A DNA stretch of 64,000 bases, taken from NCBI RefSeq assembly GCF_029989365.1, contig NZ_JAPRAQ010000014.1, forward strand, positions 1 to 64,000. The letters run 5' to 3'. The notes under the pieces are model-generated. The model ran no database searches. It saw only the letters and a program-made list of their open reading frames with translations, and was not told where the DNA came from. This stretch comes from Bradyrhizobium sp. Arg816. GTDB lineage: Bacteria; Pseudomonadota; Alphaproteobacteria; Rhizobiales; Xanthobacteraceae. The translations under genes and the position numbers were made by a program. This document shows, one piece after another, positions 21,708-29,654 of this stretch (position 1 is its first letter; every line of letters begins with the position of its first letter).

Positions 21708-22262
21708 TTAGGCGCGGGCGGCGGCACGGCGCCGGCTGGTGACAATGAGGCGAAGCACGACATACTGCACGGCAAAGGCGAGGATCTTGGCGCCGCCTGC
21801 GACCACCGTGATGTAGAACGCCCATAGCTTCAGATCGCCGGTGGAGGCGACCGCGATCATGCCGGCGCCGATCACGAACATCAGCAACGCCCAGGCATAG
21901 CCCGCGGCCGTCACATATTCCGGAACGGTCTCGACGACGATCGGCGGCATGTAGCGCAGCATCCAGCCACGTTTGAGCATGATGGCGCCGATGGCGAAAT
22001 GCGCGATCGAGGGCTTTGCCAGCATGAAGCGGGGATCATTGGTCAGCAGGGTGACGGTGCCCAGCACGACGACGAGCGCGAGGCTCGCATAGGTCATGTA
22101 ATTGAGCTGCTGCCCCTTCACGCGCGCGTAGATCACCTGCGCGATCGCTCCGGCAATCGCCACCGACGTTGCCAGGACGACGTTGTCGGTGATGAGGTAG
22201 ATGACCAGGAAAACGATGGCGGAGAGGAAGTCGGAGGCGAGGCGGGCGAATACGTCCTTCAT
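21708..22262 (-). CDS. YciB/IspZ-like inner membrane protein
   Basis: The 184-residue polytopic protein has about five hydrophobic segments and resembles the intracellular septation protein A (YciB/IspZ) family: DFLSAIVFLVIYLITDNVVLATSVAIAGAIAQVIYARVKGQ, LGTVTLLTNDPRFMLAKPSI. It lies 12 bases after the 191-residue membrane gene, and both carry an ML-x-R...Y...VETVP motif, so they look like distant paralogues. This pair is probably controlled by the TetR regulator through the operator at 22871. Confidence 0.75.
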   Translation of the reverse strand: MKDVFARLASDFLSAIVFLVIYLITDNVVLATSVAIAGAIAQVIYARVKGQQLNYMTYASLALVVVLGTVTLLTNDPRFMLAKPSIAHFAIGAIMLKRGWMLRYMPPIVVETVPEYVTAAGYAWALLMFVIGAGMIAVASTGDLKLWAFYITVVAGGAKILAFAVQYVVLRLIVTSRRRAAARA

Positions 22263-22274
22263 CGTCTGTCCTGT

Positions 22275-22850
22275 TCAGCGGGTGTTGGGCATTGCGCTGG
22301 CCGGCGCACCGTACTTGATCTGGCGATACTCGGGATACCATTTTGTGAAGTAGATCGCGCTGTTGCGGGCGGCGAAGGCGACCGCAAGGCCCGACCAGAG
22401 CGGCAGGCCGGGGACGTAGAGCAGTGCGATGTTGGCGGCCATCATCAACAGTGCGGCGGCGGTCCAGGCGCCGGTAATGACGTAATTGGCGGTGAGGAAG
22501 CCGGGCATCGCCGCCGTCTCGGCCGGGACCGTTTCAACCGCATATTGCAGCGTGAACGGGTGGCGGACCAGCATCGAGCCGAGCGAGATGACGAAGATGC
22601 CGATGTCGACCGACAGCTTGACGCCCAGCGTGCCGAGCTTCGGGTCGATCAGCGCGAGGTAGAGACCGATTGCGGCGAATATGATCGCCGAGCCCATCGC
22701 CAGGATCTTCACGGAGCGGCCGCGCGCGACATCGACCGTGATGGTGGCGAGGCAGATTGCAGACGCTGCGAACACGCTGATCGTGGCTGAGGTCACCAGC
22801 ATCAGGAAAGTGTAGGCGCCGTAGGGCGCGAGGATCAGGAAAATCGCCAT
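22275..22850 (-). CDS. Polytopic membrane protein, probable TetR-regulon member
   Basis: The 191-residue protein has about six hydrophobic segments. It contains LGSMLVRHPFTLQYAVETVPAE, which parallels LKRGWMLRYMPPIVVETVPE in the downstream YciB-like gene. No named family is recognised. Its start lies 21 bases from a perfect inverted-repeat operator (22871-22889), so it heads a two-gene operon under that site. Confidence 0.7.
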   Translation of the reverse strand: MAIFLILAPYGAYTFLMLVTSATISVFAASAICLATITVDVARGRSVKILAMGSAIIFAAIGLYLALIDPKLGTLGVKLSVDIGIFVISLGSMLVRHPFTLQYAVETVPAETAAMPGFLTANYVITGAWTAAALLMMAANIALLYVPGLPLWSGLAVAFAARNSAIYFTKWYPEYRQIKYGAPASAMPNTR

Positions 22851-22870
22851 GAGCCGCCTCGGTCTGGCTA

Positions 22871-22889
22871 ATCTTTACGATGTAAAGAT
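22871..22889. promoter_or_regulatory. TetR-type operator copy 1, with degenerate second site at 22923-22941
   Basis: ATCTTTAC-GAT-GTAAAGAT is a perfect 8+3+8 inverted repeat. A degenerate version, ATCTTTACAGTGTCAAAAT, follows 52 bases further right (22923-22941). The same two-site arrangement occurs at 24677-24695 and 24730-24748, next to the tetR-like gene. Confidence 0.8.
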
Positions 22890-22926
22890 CAATAAATCAG
22901 GAGCGATGCCGGGTCAAGCGAAATCT

Positions 22927-23190
22927 TTACAGTGTCAAAATAACGTAAGTAACTTCCAAATAATGAAGTGCTGCAATGGCTTGGTCGGACGCCTCGTCGG
23001 CGAATTCCGCCCAGGGCAGGCGTGACAGAAGCGGCAGCGCGGCGGCGAGCAGGAGGCCGACCGAGAGCAAGATGCCGCCGTTCAACATGACATGGCCGCT
23101 CCGTCGCGGCCGGATCGCCCGGAGTGCGAGCGCGGCGCAGGCCAGGGCGAGGACGGCAAGGCAATCTGCGGTGATCGAGGGCATGTGCAT
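22927..23190 (-). CDS. Small membrane protein downstream of the carotenoid oxygenase
   Basis: The 87-residue protein has two or three hydrophobic stretches (CLAVLALACAALALRAI and LNGGILLSVGLLLAAALPLL). It is read in the same direction as the carotenoid oxygenase and lies after a short palindrome. AAAGAGG six bases before the ATG at 23190 supports the start. The family is not recognised. Its 3-prime end overlaps the degenerate operator site. Confidence 0.6.
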   Translation of the reverse strand: MHMPSITADCLAVLALACAALALRAIRPRRSGHVMLNGGILLSVGLLLAAALPLLSRLPWAEFADEASDQAIAALHYLEVTYVILTL

Positions 23191-23218
23191 GCGAGGCCTC
23201 TTTGGTGATATCCGCGAT

Positions 23219-23258
23219 GTCATTCCGGGCTCGCGACGTCGTCGCGCCCCGGAATGAC
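23219..23258. repeat. Palindromic element (family 2)
   Basis: GTCATTCCGGGCTCGCGAC faces GTCGTCGCGCCCCGGAATGAC: an almost perfect hairpin between the carotenoid oxygenase and the small membrane protein gene. The GTCATTCC...GGAATGAC ends are another common dispersed type in Bradyrhizobium. Confidence 0.8.
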
Positions 23259-23263
23259 CGGAG

Positions 23264-24661
23264 TTACTGCGCGCCCACCCAATTGCCGTGAAAGCCGTCG
23301 GGCACGCGGTGGCCGAGCTGCACCAGCGCAACGGGGCCGGCTTCGACATCGGTGGCGTTGAACACGGCGAGGTCGCTGCGGTTCTCCCGCGCGCGCCAGA
23401 CCACCGCCAACAGCCAGCCGTCGCCTTCCGCTGCATCCGTCGCGCGTTCGACGAACACCGGCTCGGAGATGATATCGCCGGCCGGCAGCAGATAGTGACC
23501 GAGCCGTCTGCCGTTGCCGTCGACATGGACGACGCCCGAAAGCGCGCCGAACATCGGCAGCCGCGGATTGGCGCAGGCGTACCAGCCGTGATGGCTTTTC
23601 AATCCGGCGCGGCGGTCGTCGATGCGGGGGAATTCGCCCGTGAGATCGTCGAGGTAGGTCTGCTGAAAGCGATCGGTCTTCCCTGAGAGATCGAACGTCC
23701 AGCGGCAATGGCGGGCGCGTGATTTCTCCGGATCCGTCGGCCGGCCATCGGGATGTGGAAACAGCGGCGCTTCCTCGAACTGCATGACGTCGGCGACGAT
23801 GCGGTTGCCGTCTTCCCACGCATTCATGATGTGGAAGACGTAGCAGGCTTCACCGCGGAACCAGACGATGTCCTTGGCCGTGCCGTTGCGCTTCATCACG
23901 CCGACGTAGGCGCCCTTGTCCGGCTCCCAGGCATAAGGCGGCCGTCCGCTCATCGCGCGCTCCATGCTGCCGGTGATCGGGAGGATCGGAAACAGCACGT
24001 GGTTCTCGGTGACGATGAAGTCGTGCACCATGCTGGCATAGGGCGCCTCGAAACGTTCGAAGCGCGTCGCCTTGCCTGTTACCTCGATCGATCCGTAGGA
24101 GAGGGCAGGCGTCAGCGGACCCGCGGCGTTGTAGCCGAAGAACACGAGTTCGCCGGTGACCGGGTCGACCTTCGGATGCGCCGTGAAGCTGCCGGCGACG
24201 CGACCCTGATAATTGTGATAGCCGCGCGTTGCCAGCGTGCCCGGCTCGATCTCGGTCGGCAGATGCGCTTCTTCGAGCGCCAAGAGCTTGCCGGCGTGGA
24301 AGATGATGTTGGTGTTGGCGACGCCGCCGTCGGTGAGGTTTTGCGGGGCATCCGGCAGCTTGCGGCCGAAGCCGCCGAACAGGGCGCGGCCAGCATCGTG
24401 CTCGGCCAGCCATTTCGGCGTGCGGACCCAGCGGTTGCGGTAGCTGGCGCGGCCGTTTTCGAGGTGGAAGGCGTGCAGCATGCCGTCGCCGACGAACCAG
24501 TGCGCATCGGGCGCATCGAACTGCGGATTGGGACCGTTGCGATAGAGCACGCCATTCAGATCGCGCGGCAATTCCCCGACGATTTTCAGGAAAGGCGCGT
24601 CGGCCTCGAATGGAATCGGCGCGATATTGTTGCGGCGCTCGATGACGGCGTCGTGCTGCAC
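23264..24661 (-). CDS. Carotenoid oxygenase (RPE65/CCD family)
   Basis: The 465-residue enzyme belongs to the carotenoid/stilbene cleavage dioxygenases, which use a four-His non-heme Fe(II) on a seven-bladed propeller to split polyene or styrene-like double bonds. Landmarks are the N-terminal GVLYRNGPNPQFDAPDAHWFVGDGMLHAF, FTAHPKVDPVTGELVFFGY, MVHDFIVTENHVLF, FHIMNAWEDG and a final FHGNWVG. GTG 24661 is chosen because GGAGGG lies 8 bases upstream. Its start is only ~16 bases from a perfect TetR-type operator, divergent from the tetR-like gene. Substrate (carotenoid, apocarotenoid or lignostilbene) cannot be decided by eye. Confidence 0.88.
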   Translation of the reverse strand: MQHDAVIERRNNIAPIPFEADAPFLKIVGELPRDLNGVLYRNGPNPQFDAPDAHWFVGDGMLHAFHLENGRASYRNRWVRTPKWLAEHDAGRALFGGFGRKLPDAPQNLTDGGVANTNIIFHAGKLLALEEAHLPTEIEPGTLATRGYHNYQGRVAGSFTAHPKVDPVTGELVFFGYNAAGPLTPALSYGSIEVTGKATRFERFEAPYASMVHDFIVTENHVLFPILPITGSMERAMSGRPPYAWEPDKGAYVGVMKRNGTAKDIVWFRGEACYVFHIMNAWEDGNRIVADVMQFEEAPLFPHPDGRPTDPEKSRARHCRWTFDLSGKTDRFQQTYLDDLTGEFPRIDDRRAGLKSHHGWYACANPRLPMFGALSGVVHVDGNGRRLGHYLLPAGDIISEPVFVERATDAAEGDGWLLAVVWRARENRSDLAVFNATDVEAGPVALVQLGHRVPDGFHGNWVGAQ

Positions 24662-24676
24662 GGCGTATCCCTCCTT

Positions 24677-24695
24677 ATCTTTACATCGTAAAGAT
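24677..24695. promoter_or_regulatory. TetR-type operator copy 2, with degenerate second site at 24730-24748
   Basis: ATCTTTAC-ATC-GTAAAGAT is a perfect inverted repeat between the divergent carotenoid oxygenase and tetR-like genes. A second site, ATCTTTACACTGTCAATAT, starts 53 bases further on, 20 bases before the regulator ATG. This duplicates the layout at 22871, which argues for control by the adjacent regulator. Confidence 0.85.
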
Positions 24696-24767
24696 CGAAT
24701 AATGCCGATCGCCGGATTCGTCAAGTGAAATCTTTACACTGTCAATATTGCGTCATATAGCTTGCAA

Positions 24768-25505
24768 ATGGCCAAAAGCGACACCAACAGCGAAACTGCG
24801 CGCAAGCCGCGTAGCCCGAGCAAGACATCGTCGGCCGCGAGCGCGCAGGCGCGTTCCGCACGCCGTCCGGCAGTAGCGAAGACGGAGACACCGTATCATC
24901 ACGGCGCTCTGCGCGAGGCGCTGCTCCAGGCCGCTGAACGGGTGTTGGAGCGCGACGGGCTGTCCGGCCTGACCTTGCGCGCGGTGGCGCGGGAGGCGGG
25001 CGTCTCGCACGCTGCGCCGACCCATCATTTCGGCGATCTCACCGGCCTGCTCAGCGAGCTCGCGGCCGTCGGCTTCCGCCAGTTCAACGCGGCGATGGCC
25101 TCGTCCTGCGACGCCGCCACCACGCCGCTGGAGCGCGCGCTGGCGCGGCCGAAGGCCTATGTCGCCTATGCGCAGGCCCATCCGGGCATGTACGGCATCA
25201 TGTTCCGCACCGAACGGCTCGACTATTCCAGGCCCTCGCTGCACGAGGCGGCCGAAGCCTCCTTCGCCGGCCTTGCCAATGCCATCGGCATGATGCGCCA
25301 GGAGCAGATCAGCGAAGATTCGCTGACGCTGAACCAGGGCGCCGCGATCGCACGCGCCTGGTCGTTGGTGCACGGCTTCACCATGCTGCTGCTCGACGGC
25401 CGTCTCGAAGACATTTTGGGGCGGCTGGCCGAGGGGACGACGGCCGAGCAGTTGCTCGAGGCGATGCTGACGGCGCCCATCACGGGGAAATTGCCCGGCC
25501 CCTGA
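24768..25505 (+). CDS. TetR/AcrR family transcriptional regulator
   Basis: The 245-residue protein has an unusually long Lys/Ala/Ser-rich N-terminal arm (residues 1 to about 40), then the TetR helix-turn-helix (ALLQAAERVLERDGLSGLTLRAVAREAGVSHAAPTHHFGDLTGLLSELAAVGF) and a ligand-binding domain of the WHG type (GMYGIMFRTERLDY). It is divergent from the carotenoid oxygenase with two operator sites between them, so autorepression plus repression of the oxygenase and the 22850 operon is likely. The ligand may be a polyene product or a lipid. Confidence 0.88.
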   Translation: MAKSDTNSETARKPRSPSKTSSAASAQARSARRPAVAKTETPYHHGALREALLQAAERVLERDGLSGLTLRAVAREAGVSHAAPTHHFGDLTGLLSELAAVGFRQFNAAMASSCDAATTPLERALARPKAYVAYAQAHPGMYGIMFRTERLDYSRPSLHEAAEASFAGLANAIGMMRQEQISEDSLTLNQGAAIARAWSLVHGFTMLLLDGRLEDILGRLAEGTTAEQLLEAMLTAPITGKLPGP

Positions 25506-25553
25506 TCATCAGGCGCGAGAGCAACCCTTGCCATCGTTGGGCGTTGACGCCGC

Positions 25554-26159
25554 ATGGCAAGAACACCCCGCGCACCCTGGAAACGCGCCAACCCGCGTAA
25601 ACGCGCGGGCAAGGCGTCAAAGCAGCTCACGCCCGCGCAGAAATCGGCGGCGAAGGCGCGCGCCCGCCGGGCCGGGCGCCGCTATCCCAACCTCGTGGAC
25701 AACATGCGCATGGCAGCCAAGAAGACTTCGAAGGCAAGGAAGTCGGCGAAAAAGAGATCCGCAAAGAAAATCCGCAAGCGTGCGGAGAAGAAGACGGCAA
25801 AATCCTCGCGCAAGCGCACTGCATCGGCACGGGAAAAGGATCCACGCGGCGGCCTGACCGCGGCGGGCCGTAAGGCTTTTGCGCGCAAGCAGGGGGCTCA
25901 CTTGCGGCCCGGCGTCACCAGGAAAGAATCGGAGATGACGCCGCAGGAGATGCGCCGCAAGGGAAGCTGGGCCGTGCGCTTCTATGGCCGCGCGAAATTG
26001 CCGCCGCTCGTCGATGCCAACGGACGACCGACCCGGCACGCGTTGTCGGCGCATGCCTGGGGCGAGCCCGTGCCGAAGACGGTGGCGGCGGCACGGCGCA
26101 TTGCCGCGAAGGGCGAGCGGCTTCTGGCGCGCTACCGGCGCGCCAAGGCGAAGGTTTAG
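25554..26159 (+). CDS. Lys/Ala/Arg-rich DUF6321-like protein
   Basis: The 201-residue protein opens with WKRANPRKRAGKASKQLTPAQKSAAKARARRAGRRYPNLVDNMRMA, has a middle of ~45 residues that is nearly all Lys, Arg, Ala and Ser (histone H1-like composition), and ends in a conserved region DPRGGLTAAGRKAFARKQGAHLRPGV ... RRKGSWAVRFYGR. I assign the DUF6321 family to that region from memory. It is very basic and may bind nucleic acid. Function unknown. Short imperfect repeats of GCCAAGGTCTAG follow the stop (26158-26215). Confidence 0.65.
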   Translation: MARTPRAPWKRANPRKRAGKASKQLTPAQKSAAKARARRAGRRYPNLVDNMRMAAKKTSKARKSAKKRSAKKIRKRAEKKTAKSSRKRTASAREKDPRGGLTAAGRKAFARKQGAHLRPGVTRKESEMTPQEMRRKGSWAVRFYGRAKLPPLVDANGRPTRHALSAHAWGEPVPKTVAAARRIAAKGERLLARYRRAKAKV

Positions 26160-26207
26160 CGCCAAAACCTGGCGCCAAGACCGAGTGCCAAGGTCTAGCG
26201 CCAAGGT

Positions 26208-26810
26208 CTAGCGAATCGTCGCGAGTTCGACCGCGCGTCCACGCGTGCCGACAATCTTCACTACGTCCTTGCCGCAGGTGAAGCTGCGGGCGAAATCGTC
26301 GGCCGCCTTGCGCGCGAGCTCATTGGCGGTGGGGTTGGCGATGGCATCGACATAGGCGACGTGGCAGACCGGCCCCGGCGGCAGCCGCGTCACGACGAGC
26401 ATGGCCTTGGTGTTCGGCCGTCCCTGCTTGTCGGGATCGGTGCTATCGGCGATGTGCCAGCGCTGGATCATGGCAAACGGCTTCGTGCCCGCGCTACGCC
26501 ATTCGACGGTGGCCTCCGATGAATTGAACGGCGCGAACCAGACTTTTGCCGCCGGTTCCTCCGCTGCGGCCTTGCGATTGCGGCCGACCGAGACGATTTC
26601 GCGCAGATCATCCTCGGCGATCAGCACGATCAGGCCGTTTTTTCCCGGGCAGACCCGTGTGCTGCCGTCGAGCTCGCTGGGCTTGCCGATCTGGCGGCAG
26701 TCTTTTGGCGCTGTGGAGGAATAGGTGCTGCCCATGGATTGGGCGGCGACGTGACCCGCGCTCAGGCAAGTCAGCAGCAGGGTCAGACAAAGGAACGCGA
26801 TACGCCTCAT
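26208..26810 (-). CDS. Hypothetical secreted protein
   Basis: The 200-residue protein has a signal peptide (residues 1-23, LLLTCLSAGHVAAQS) and paired cysteines (KDCRQIG, RVCPGKNG, PVCHVAY, SFTCGKD). No named domain is recognised. Similar proteins are common in Bradyrhizobium. It converges with the DUF6321-like gene. Confidence 0.7.
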   Translation of the reverse strand: MRRIAFLCLTLLLTCLSAGHVAAQSMGSTYSSTAPKDCRQIGKPSELDGSTRVCPGKNGLIVLIAEDDLREIVSVGRNRKAAAEEPAAKVWFAPFNSSEATVEWRSAGTKPFAMIQRWHIADSTDPDKQGRPNTKAMLVVTRLPPGPVCHVAYVDAIANPTANELARKAADDFARSFTCGKDVVKIVGTRGRAVELATIR

Positions 26811-26972
26811 GACGACGCCTTGATGCAGAGGGAACTCGCTCCATCAGACGTCTTCATTGTGGGCAAGGTTCAAACAGGGGCGGGATGTACCTGACAGCGG
26901 CGCGGAATCGTTCTAGAAGGGCGGCTTCGCTTGAGGCATCGGGCCTCGTTCGCGTCCTCATTTCTCTCGATC

Positions 26973-27530
26973 ATGCCAGCCATCGCTTCCAGCAAATCCT
27001 ACCGTGTCGGCCGTTCCAAGACCGGACTCGGCCTCTTTGCCACCATGCCGATCAAAAAGGGCACCCGGATCATCCGCTATTTCGGACCGATCCTGGACTC
27101 GCGGATCCCCGCGCATGACGACATCGAGAACAAGTACCTGTTCGAGCTGAACGGCCGTTGGACCATCGACGGCTCGGTACGCAAAAACCTCGCCCGCTAC
27201 ATCAACCATTCCTGCCGCCCGAACGCCGAGTCCGACGTCCGTCCGCGCGAGCGCAAGGTCTTCATCCGCGCCATCAGGAACATCGAGCCGGGCGACGAGA
27301 TCAACTACGATTACGGCACCGACTACTTCAAAGCCTATCTGAAGCCGATCGGCTGCAAATGCCCTTCCTGCGAGACAAAGCGCAAGAAGCTGCGTGCCGA
27401 GGCCCGCGCCGAACGCACCAAGGTGAAGGCGCGCACGGAAGCCAAGGCCAAGAAGGCGAGCGCGAAGGCCGGCAAGAAGAAGCTTAACGGCCATGCCGTT
27501 GGCAAGAAGAACGGTCGCGCGCGGGCATAG
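26973..27530 (+). CDS. SET-domain protein lysine methyltransferase
   Basis: The 185-residue protein carries a complete small SET domain (about residues 8-130): KTGLGLFATMPIKKGTRIIRYFG at the N side, the SAM-binding knot motif YINHSCRPNAESD (RxxNHSC-type) and INYDYG, and a post-SET cysteine group (CKCPSC). A Lys/Ala-rich tail of about 50 residues follows, itself resembling a histone tail. SET enzymes methylate lysines of proteins; bacterial targets are mostly unknown. I take the ATG at 26973 because it starts the domain cleanly. The nearby Lys-rich protein at 25554 is a conceivable substrate (inference). Confidence 0.85.
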   Translation: MPAIASSKSYRVGRSKTGLGLFATMPIKKGTRIIRYFGPILDSRIPAHDDIENKYLFELNGRWTIDGSVRKNLARYINHSCRPNAESDVRPRERKVFIRAIRNIEPGDEINYDYGTDYFKAYLKPIGCKCPSCETKRKKLRAEARAERTKVKARTEAKAKKASAKAGKKKLNGHAVGKKNGRARA

Positions 27531-27554
27531 CGCGAGGTCGAGCCCCCATCTCCG

Positions 27555-27672
27555 CTGTCATGCCCCGGCCTTGACCGGGGCATCCAGTACGCCGCAGCCC
27601 ATCCGCATACGTCTACTGTCTCTGGAATGCTGGGTCGCCCGGCCAGGCCGGGCGACGACTGGACGCGGTGTG
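27555..27672. repeat. Composite dispersed repeat (family 2 type)
   Basis: GTCATGCCCCGGCCTTGACCGGGGCATCCAGTA is followed by a ~50-base spacer and GGAATGCTGGGTCGCCCGGC-CAGGCCGGGCGACGAC. Both ends are hairpins. It is typical of intergenic repeats in Bradyrhizobium and fills the SET/membrane-gene intergenic space. Confidence 0.7.
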
Positions 27673-27688
27673 CCGGTCGAGCCGAACC

Positions 27689-28087
27689 TCACGCCGCCAC
27701 CACACTCCCGCTCTTCCGCAATCCCACATATTGCAGCTCGGCAAACACGCCGGTCGCAATCGCCTGCGCGACGACCATGAGCTCGCCGCTGATGTTCGGC
27801 GACACCGCACCCGAGAACAGCAGCGCGATGCTGCCGACCGTCCAGGCCGCGTTGCCGACCACGACCAGCAGCACGAGCGGCCTCGCCACGGAGGCACGCG
27901 AGGCAAGCCAGCCGACCAGCGCGGTGTAGACGATCAGGAACAGGCCGGTCTCGCGCAGCAGCGCTTCAGGCAGGTTGAACAGCGATGCGAATACGCCGGC
28001 ACCGAAGGTGAAGCCGAGGGCGGCGACGCCGCTGAAGATGGCGTCGGCGAGAAGTGCGCGGCGCAGGAAGGTGGATGCGTCGATCAT
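27689..28087 (-). CDS. Small four-helix membrane protein
   Basis: The ~132-residue protein has four hydrophobic segments (about residues 11-35, 45-64, 72-92, 98-120) and begins MIDASTFLRRALLADAIFSG. No named domain is recognised. An in-frame start at 28099 adds METT. It lies 36 bases downstream of the 76-residue gene at 28124 and may share its promoter and the ATTACCTCGCGGGTAA site. Confidence 0.65.
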   Translation of the reverse strand: MIDASTFLRRALLADAIFSGVAALGFTFGAGVFASLFNLPEALLRETGLFLIVYTALVGWLASRASVARPLVLLVVVGNAAWTVGSIALLFSGAVSPNISGELMVVAQAIATGVFAELQYVGLRKSGSVVAA

Positions 28088-28123
28088 CGTGGTCTCCATG
28101 GTTGGGTTGGGCTTGGGGTGAAC

Positions 28124-28354
28124 TCAGTGCCGTCCGCGCCACCAGGCGCGGAACAGGCGGGCGATGCGGAACGGGCAGAGGCTCTTGCCGACGCCGTGCT
28201 CGAAGGCTGTGACCTGCGCGACGACATAGTCGCCGGTCGAATGCACCAGCGGCTCGGGCATGTTGAGGCTGCGTGCCAGCACGCGGGTCGCGAGCGTCAC
28301 GGCCCAGGGAACAAGGTGGTCTGCGACGGTCCGGTAGAGCAGCAGCGCGATCAT
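28124..28354 (-). CDS. Hypothetical 76-residue protein
   Basis: The product starts MIALLLYRTVADHLVPWAV and ends with a basic segment (FRIARLFRAWWRGRH). AGGAG lies five to six bases before the ATG at 28354. No family is recognised. The palindrome ATTACCTCGCGGGTAA at 28404-28419 lies 50 bases upstream; the same sequence precedes the XRE regulator at 44481, so before the island inserted these two genes were probably divergent neighbours. Confidence 0.55.
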   Translation of the reverse strand: MIALLLYRTVADHLVPWAVTLATRVLARSLNMPEPLVHSTGDYVVAQVTAFEHGVGKSLCPFRIARLFRAWWRGRH

Positions 28355-28403
28355 GGTCATCTCCTGTTGCCACCGAAGATGCGCCATGGCGGGGACCAAT
28401 TCG

Positions 28404-28419
28404 ATTACCTCGCGGGTAA
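28404..28419. repeat. Left end repeat of island / operator-like palindrome
   Basis: ATTACC-TCGCG-GGTAA is an imperfect inverted repeat, identical over 16 bases to 44429-44444. It could be the island attachment core, an operator of the XRE/MmyB regulator, or both. Confidence 0.7.
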
Positions 28420-28496
28420 AAAATACGCCCGTTCGCGACTGTCCTAAGGTGTTCGATGCTGTTCGCGAGGTGCGCGCAACCAAACACGCCAACCCC

Positions 28497-29197
28497 AGGC
28501 AGATCAGGACCGACGTTGACTGCCGCGCCGCTCGACCGAAGCTTGAGAACGGGGCCCGGAGTGCCACGAAGATTTCCGACGCGACTGGCGGTGGTCTCTA
28601 TCTCCTGATCACGCCGGATCTGAATAGACCGGGCAAGGCCGGCTCCAGGCTTTGGCGGATGGCTTATCGATTTCGCGGCAGGCAGAAGACCTACTCGATC
28701 GGGCCTTACGGCAACGGCAACGACGGCACCGTCTCGCTCGCGACCGCCTGCCAGAAGTGCGACGCCGCAAAAGCCCTGCTCGCTCAAGACCCCCGGTCGA
28801 TCCCTCGATCGAAAAGCAATTCGAACGGCATCGCCAAGCAGTTGAGCGCCCGTTCGGCGCGTGGATCGAAGACTGGCTAGCGGAGAAGAACACCGAGAAG
28901 ATCAAGCGCGGCAGGCTGGTCACCGTGCGCAATCCCGAGACCATCGCTCTGCTAGAAAGATGGGCCGGTTGTTTGAGGAAGCGTTTCGGCAGATTCTACC
29001 GGAAGGACATCAAACGCCCTGATGTGCTTGCCTTCTTTCGGGCGATGCAGGCTGAAGGATCCCCTCAGTGCTGGGCTGCTCGCCGGGCCGCAGGAAGAGG
29101 GTTCTCATGGCGCTCGCTCGTCAGTCTAGTGAAGGCAAAGAACGCTTCGAGCATTGCAGGGCAGCTGAAAGAGCCGAGGATCATTGTGAACCAGTGA
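28497..29197 (+). pseudogene. P4-type site-specific integrase remnant, frameshifted and truncated
   Basis: The first frame encodes the DUF4102 arm-binding domain (TDVDCRAARPKLENGA ... GGGLYLLITPDLNRPGKAGS, LWRMAYRFRGRQKTYSIGPYG, AKALLAQ). Near 28787-28793, in a run of C, the coding shifts by one frame to VDPSIEKQFERHRQAVERPFGAWIEDWLAEKN and the core-binding region (RFGRFYRKDIKRPDVLAFFRAMQ). The catalytic tyrosine-recombinase domain with R-H-R-Y is missing after 29197. So the integrase cannot be functional. It lies directly inside the left end repeat, the usual place for an island integrase. Confidence 0.8.
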
Positions 29198-29654
29198 AAT
29201 CGGATAAGAACTTGAGGATCATTTTCCAGTGACTGACCTTTCGCGGATCCTTTGAACGTTGATCAAGCCGCCCCTGTTTCGGTCGGCCAAGCTGGTCCAG
29301 TGATGGACTGAAGCGAGAGTTTAAGTTTTTCAGTCGGGCAGAAGGCGGCGTGTGCACGATGTGTGCAAAGGGAGATCAAGAGAAATCTCACCACAGCCAA
29401 TGTGAGCAGCCATGAAGCGCATGTGTAGGATCTGATTTCGAGGGGAAGAGGCGGGCGAGTGCTAACGAGCACTCTCAATTGCTCGAGGTGGAATGATCGA
29501 AAATCGTGGATTTGACTCCCACTCTCTCCGCCATTTGCGCGATTCTGTTCGCTAGATTGCGATCCTCTACTATCTTTACCCTTGGCGTCGACATCGAAGG
29601 CGCCGAGATCGACCAGAAGGGTGGAGGCGCCGATGATCGGTGCGGGCGGCGGGC
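29198..29654. other. Gene-free stretch with decayed tRNA 3-prime end
   Basis: No coding region is supported over these ~450 bases. The only recognisable item is a tRNA-Ser-like 3-prime remnant at 29501-29533. Confidence 0.5.
29501..29533 (+). pseudogene. Decayed 3-prime end of a tRNA-Ser-like gene
   Basis: The segment ends CCCACTCTCTCCGCCA, the typical 3-prime end of a bacterial tRNA-Ser including CCA. Before it, GTGGATTTGACTCCCAC matches a T arm (GTGGGTTCGAATCCCAC) with three substitutions, one of which breaks a stem pair. No 5-prime part of a tRNA is seen. P4-type integrases commonly use tRNA 3-prime ends as attachment sites, so this may be an old att remnant. Confidence 0.55.

Noticed and set aside
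23753..24691. 312-codon plus-strand frame opposite the carotenoid oxygenase
   Set aside because: Mirror frame; the minus strand carries all family motifs.
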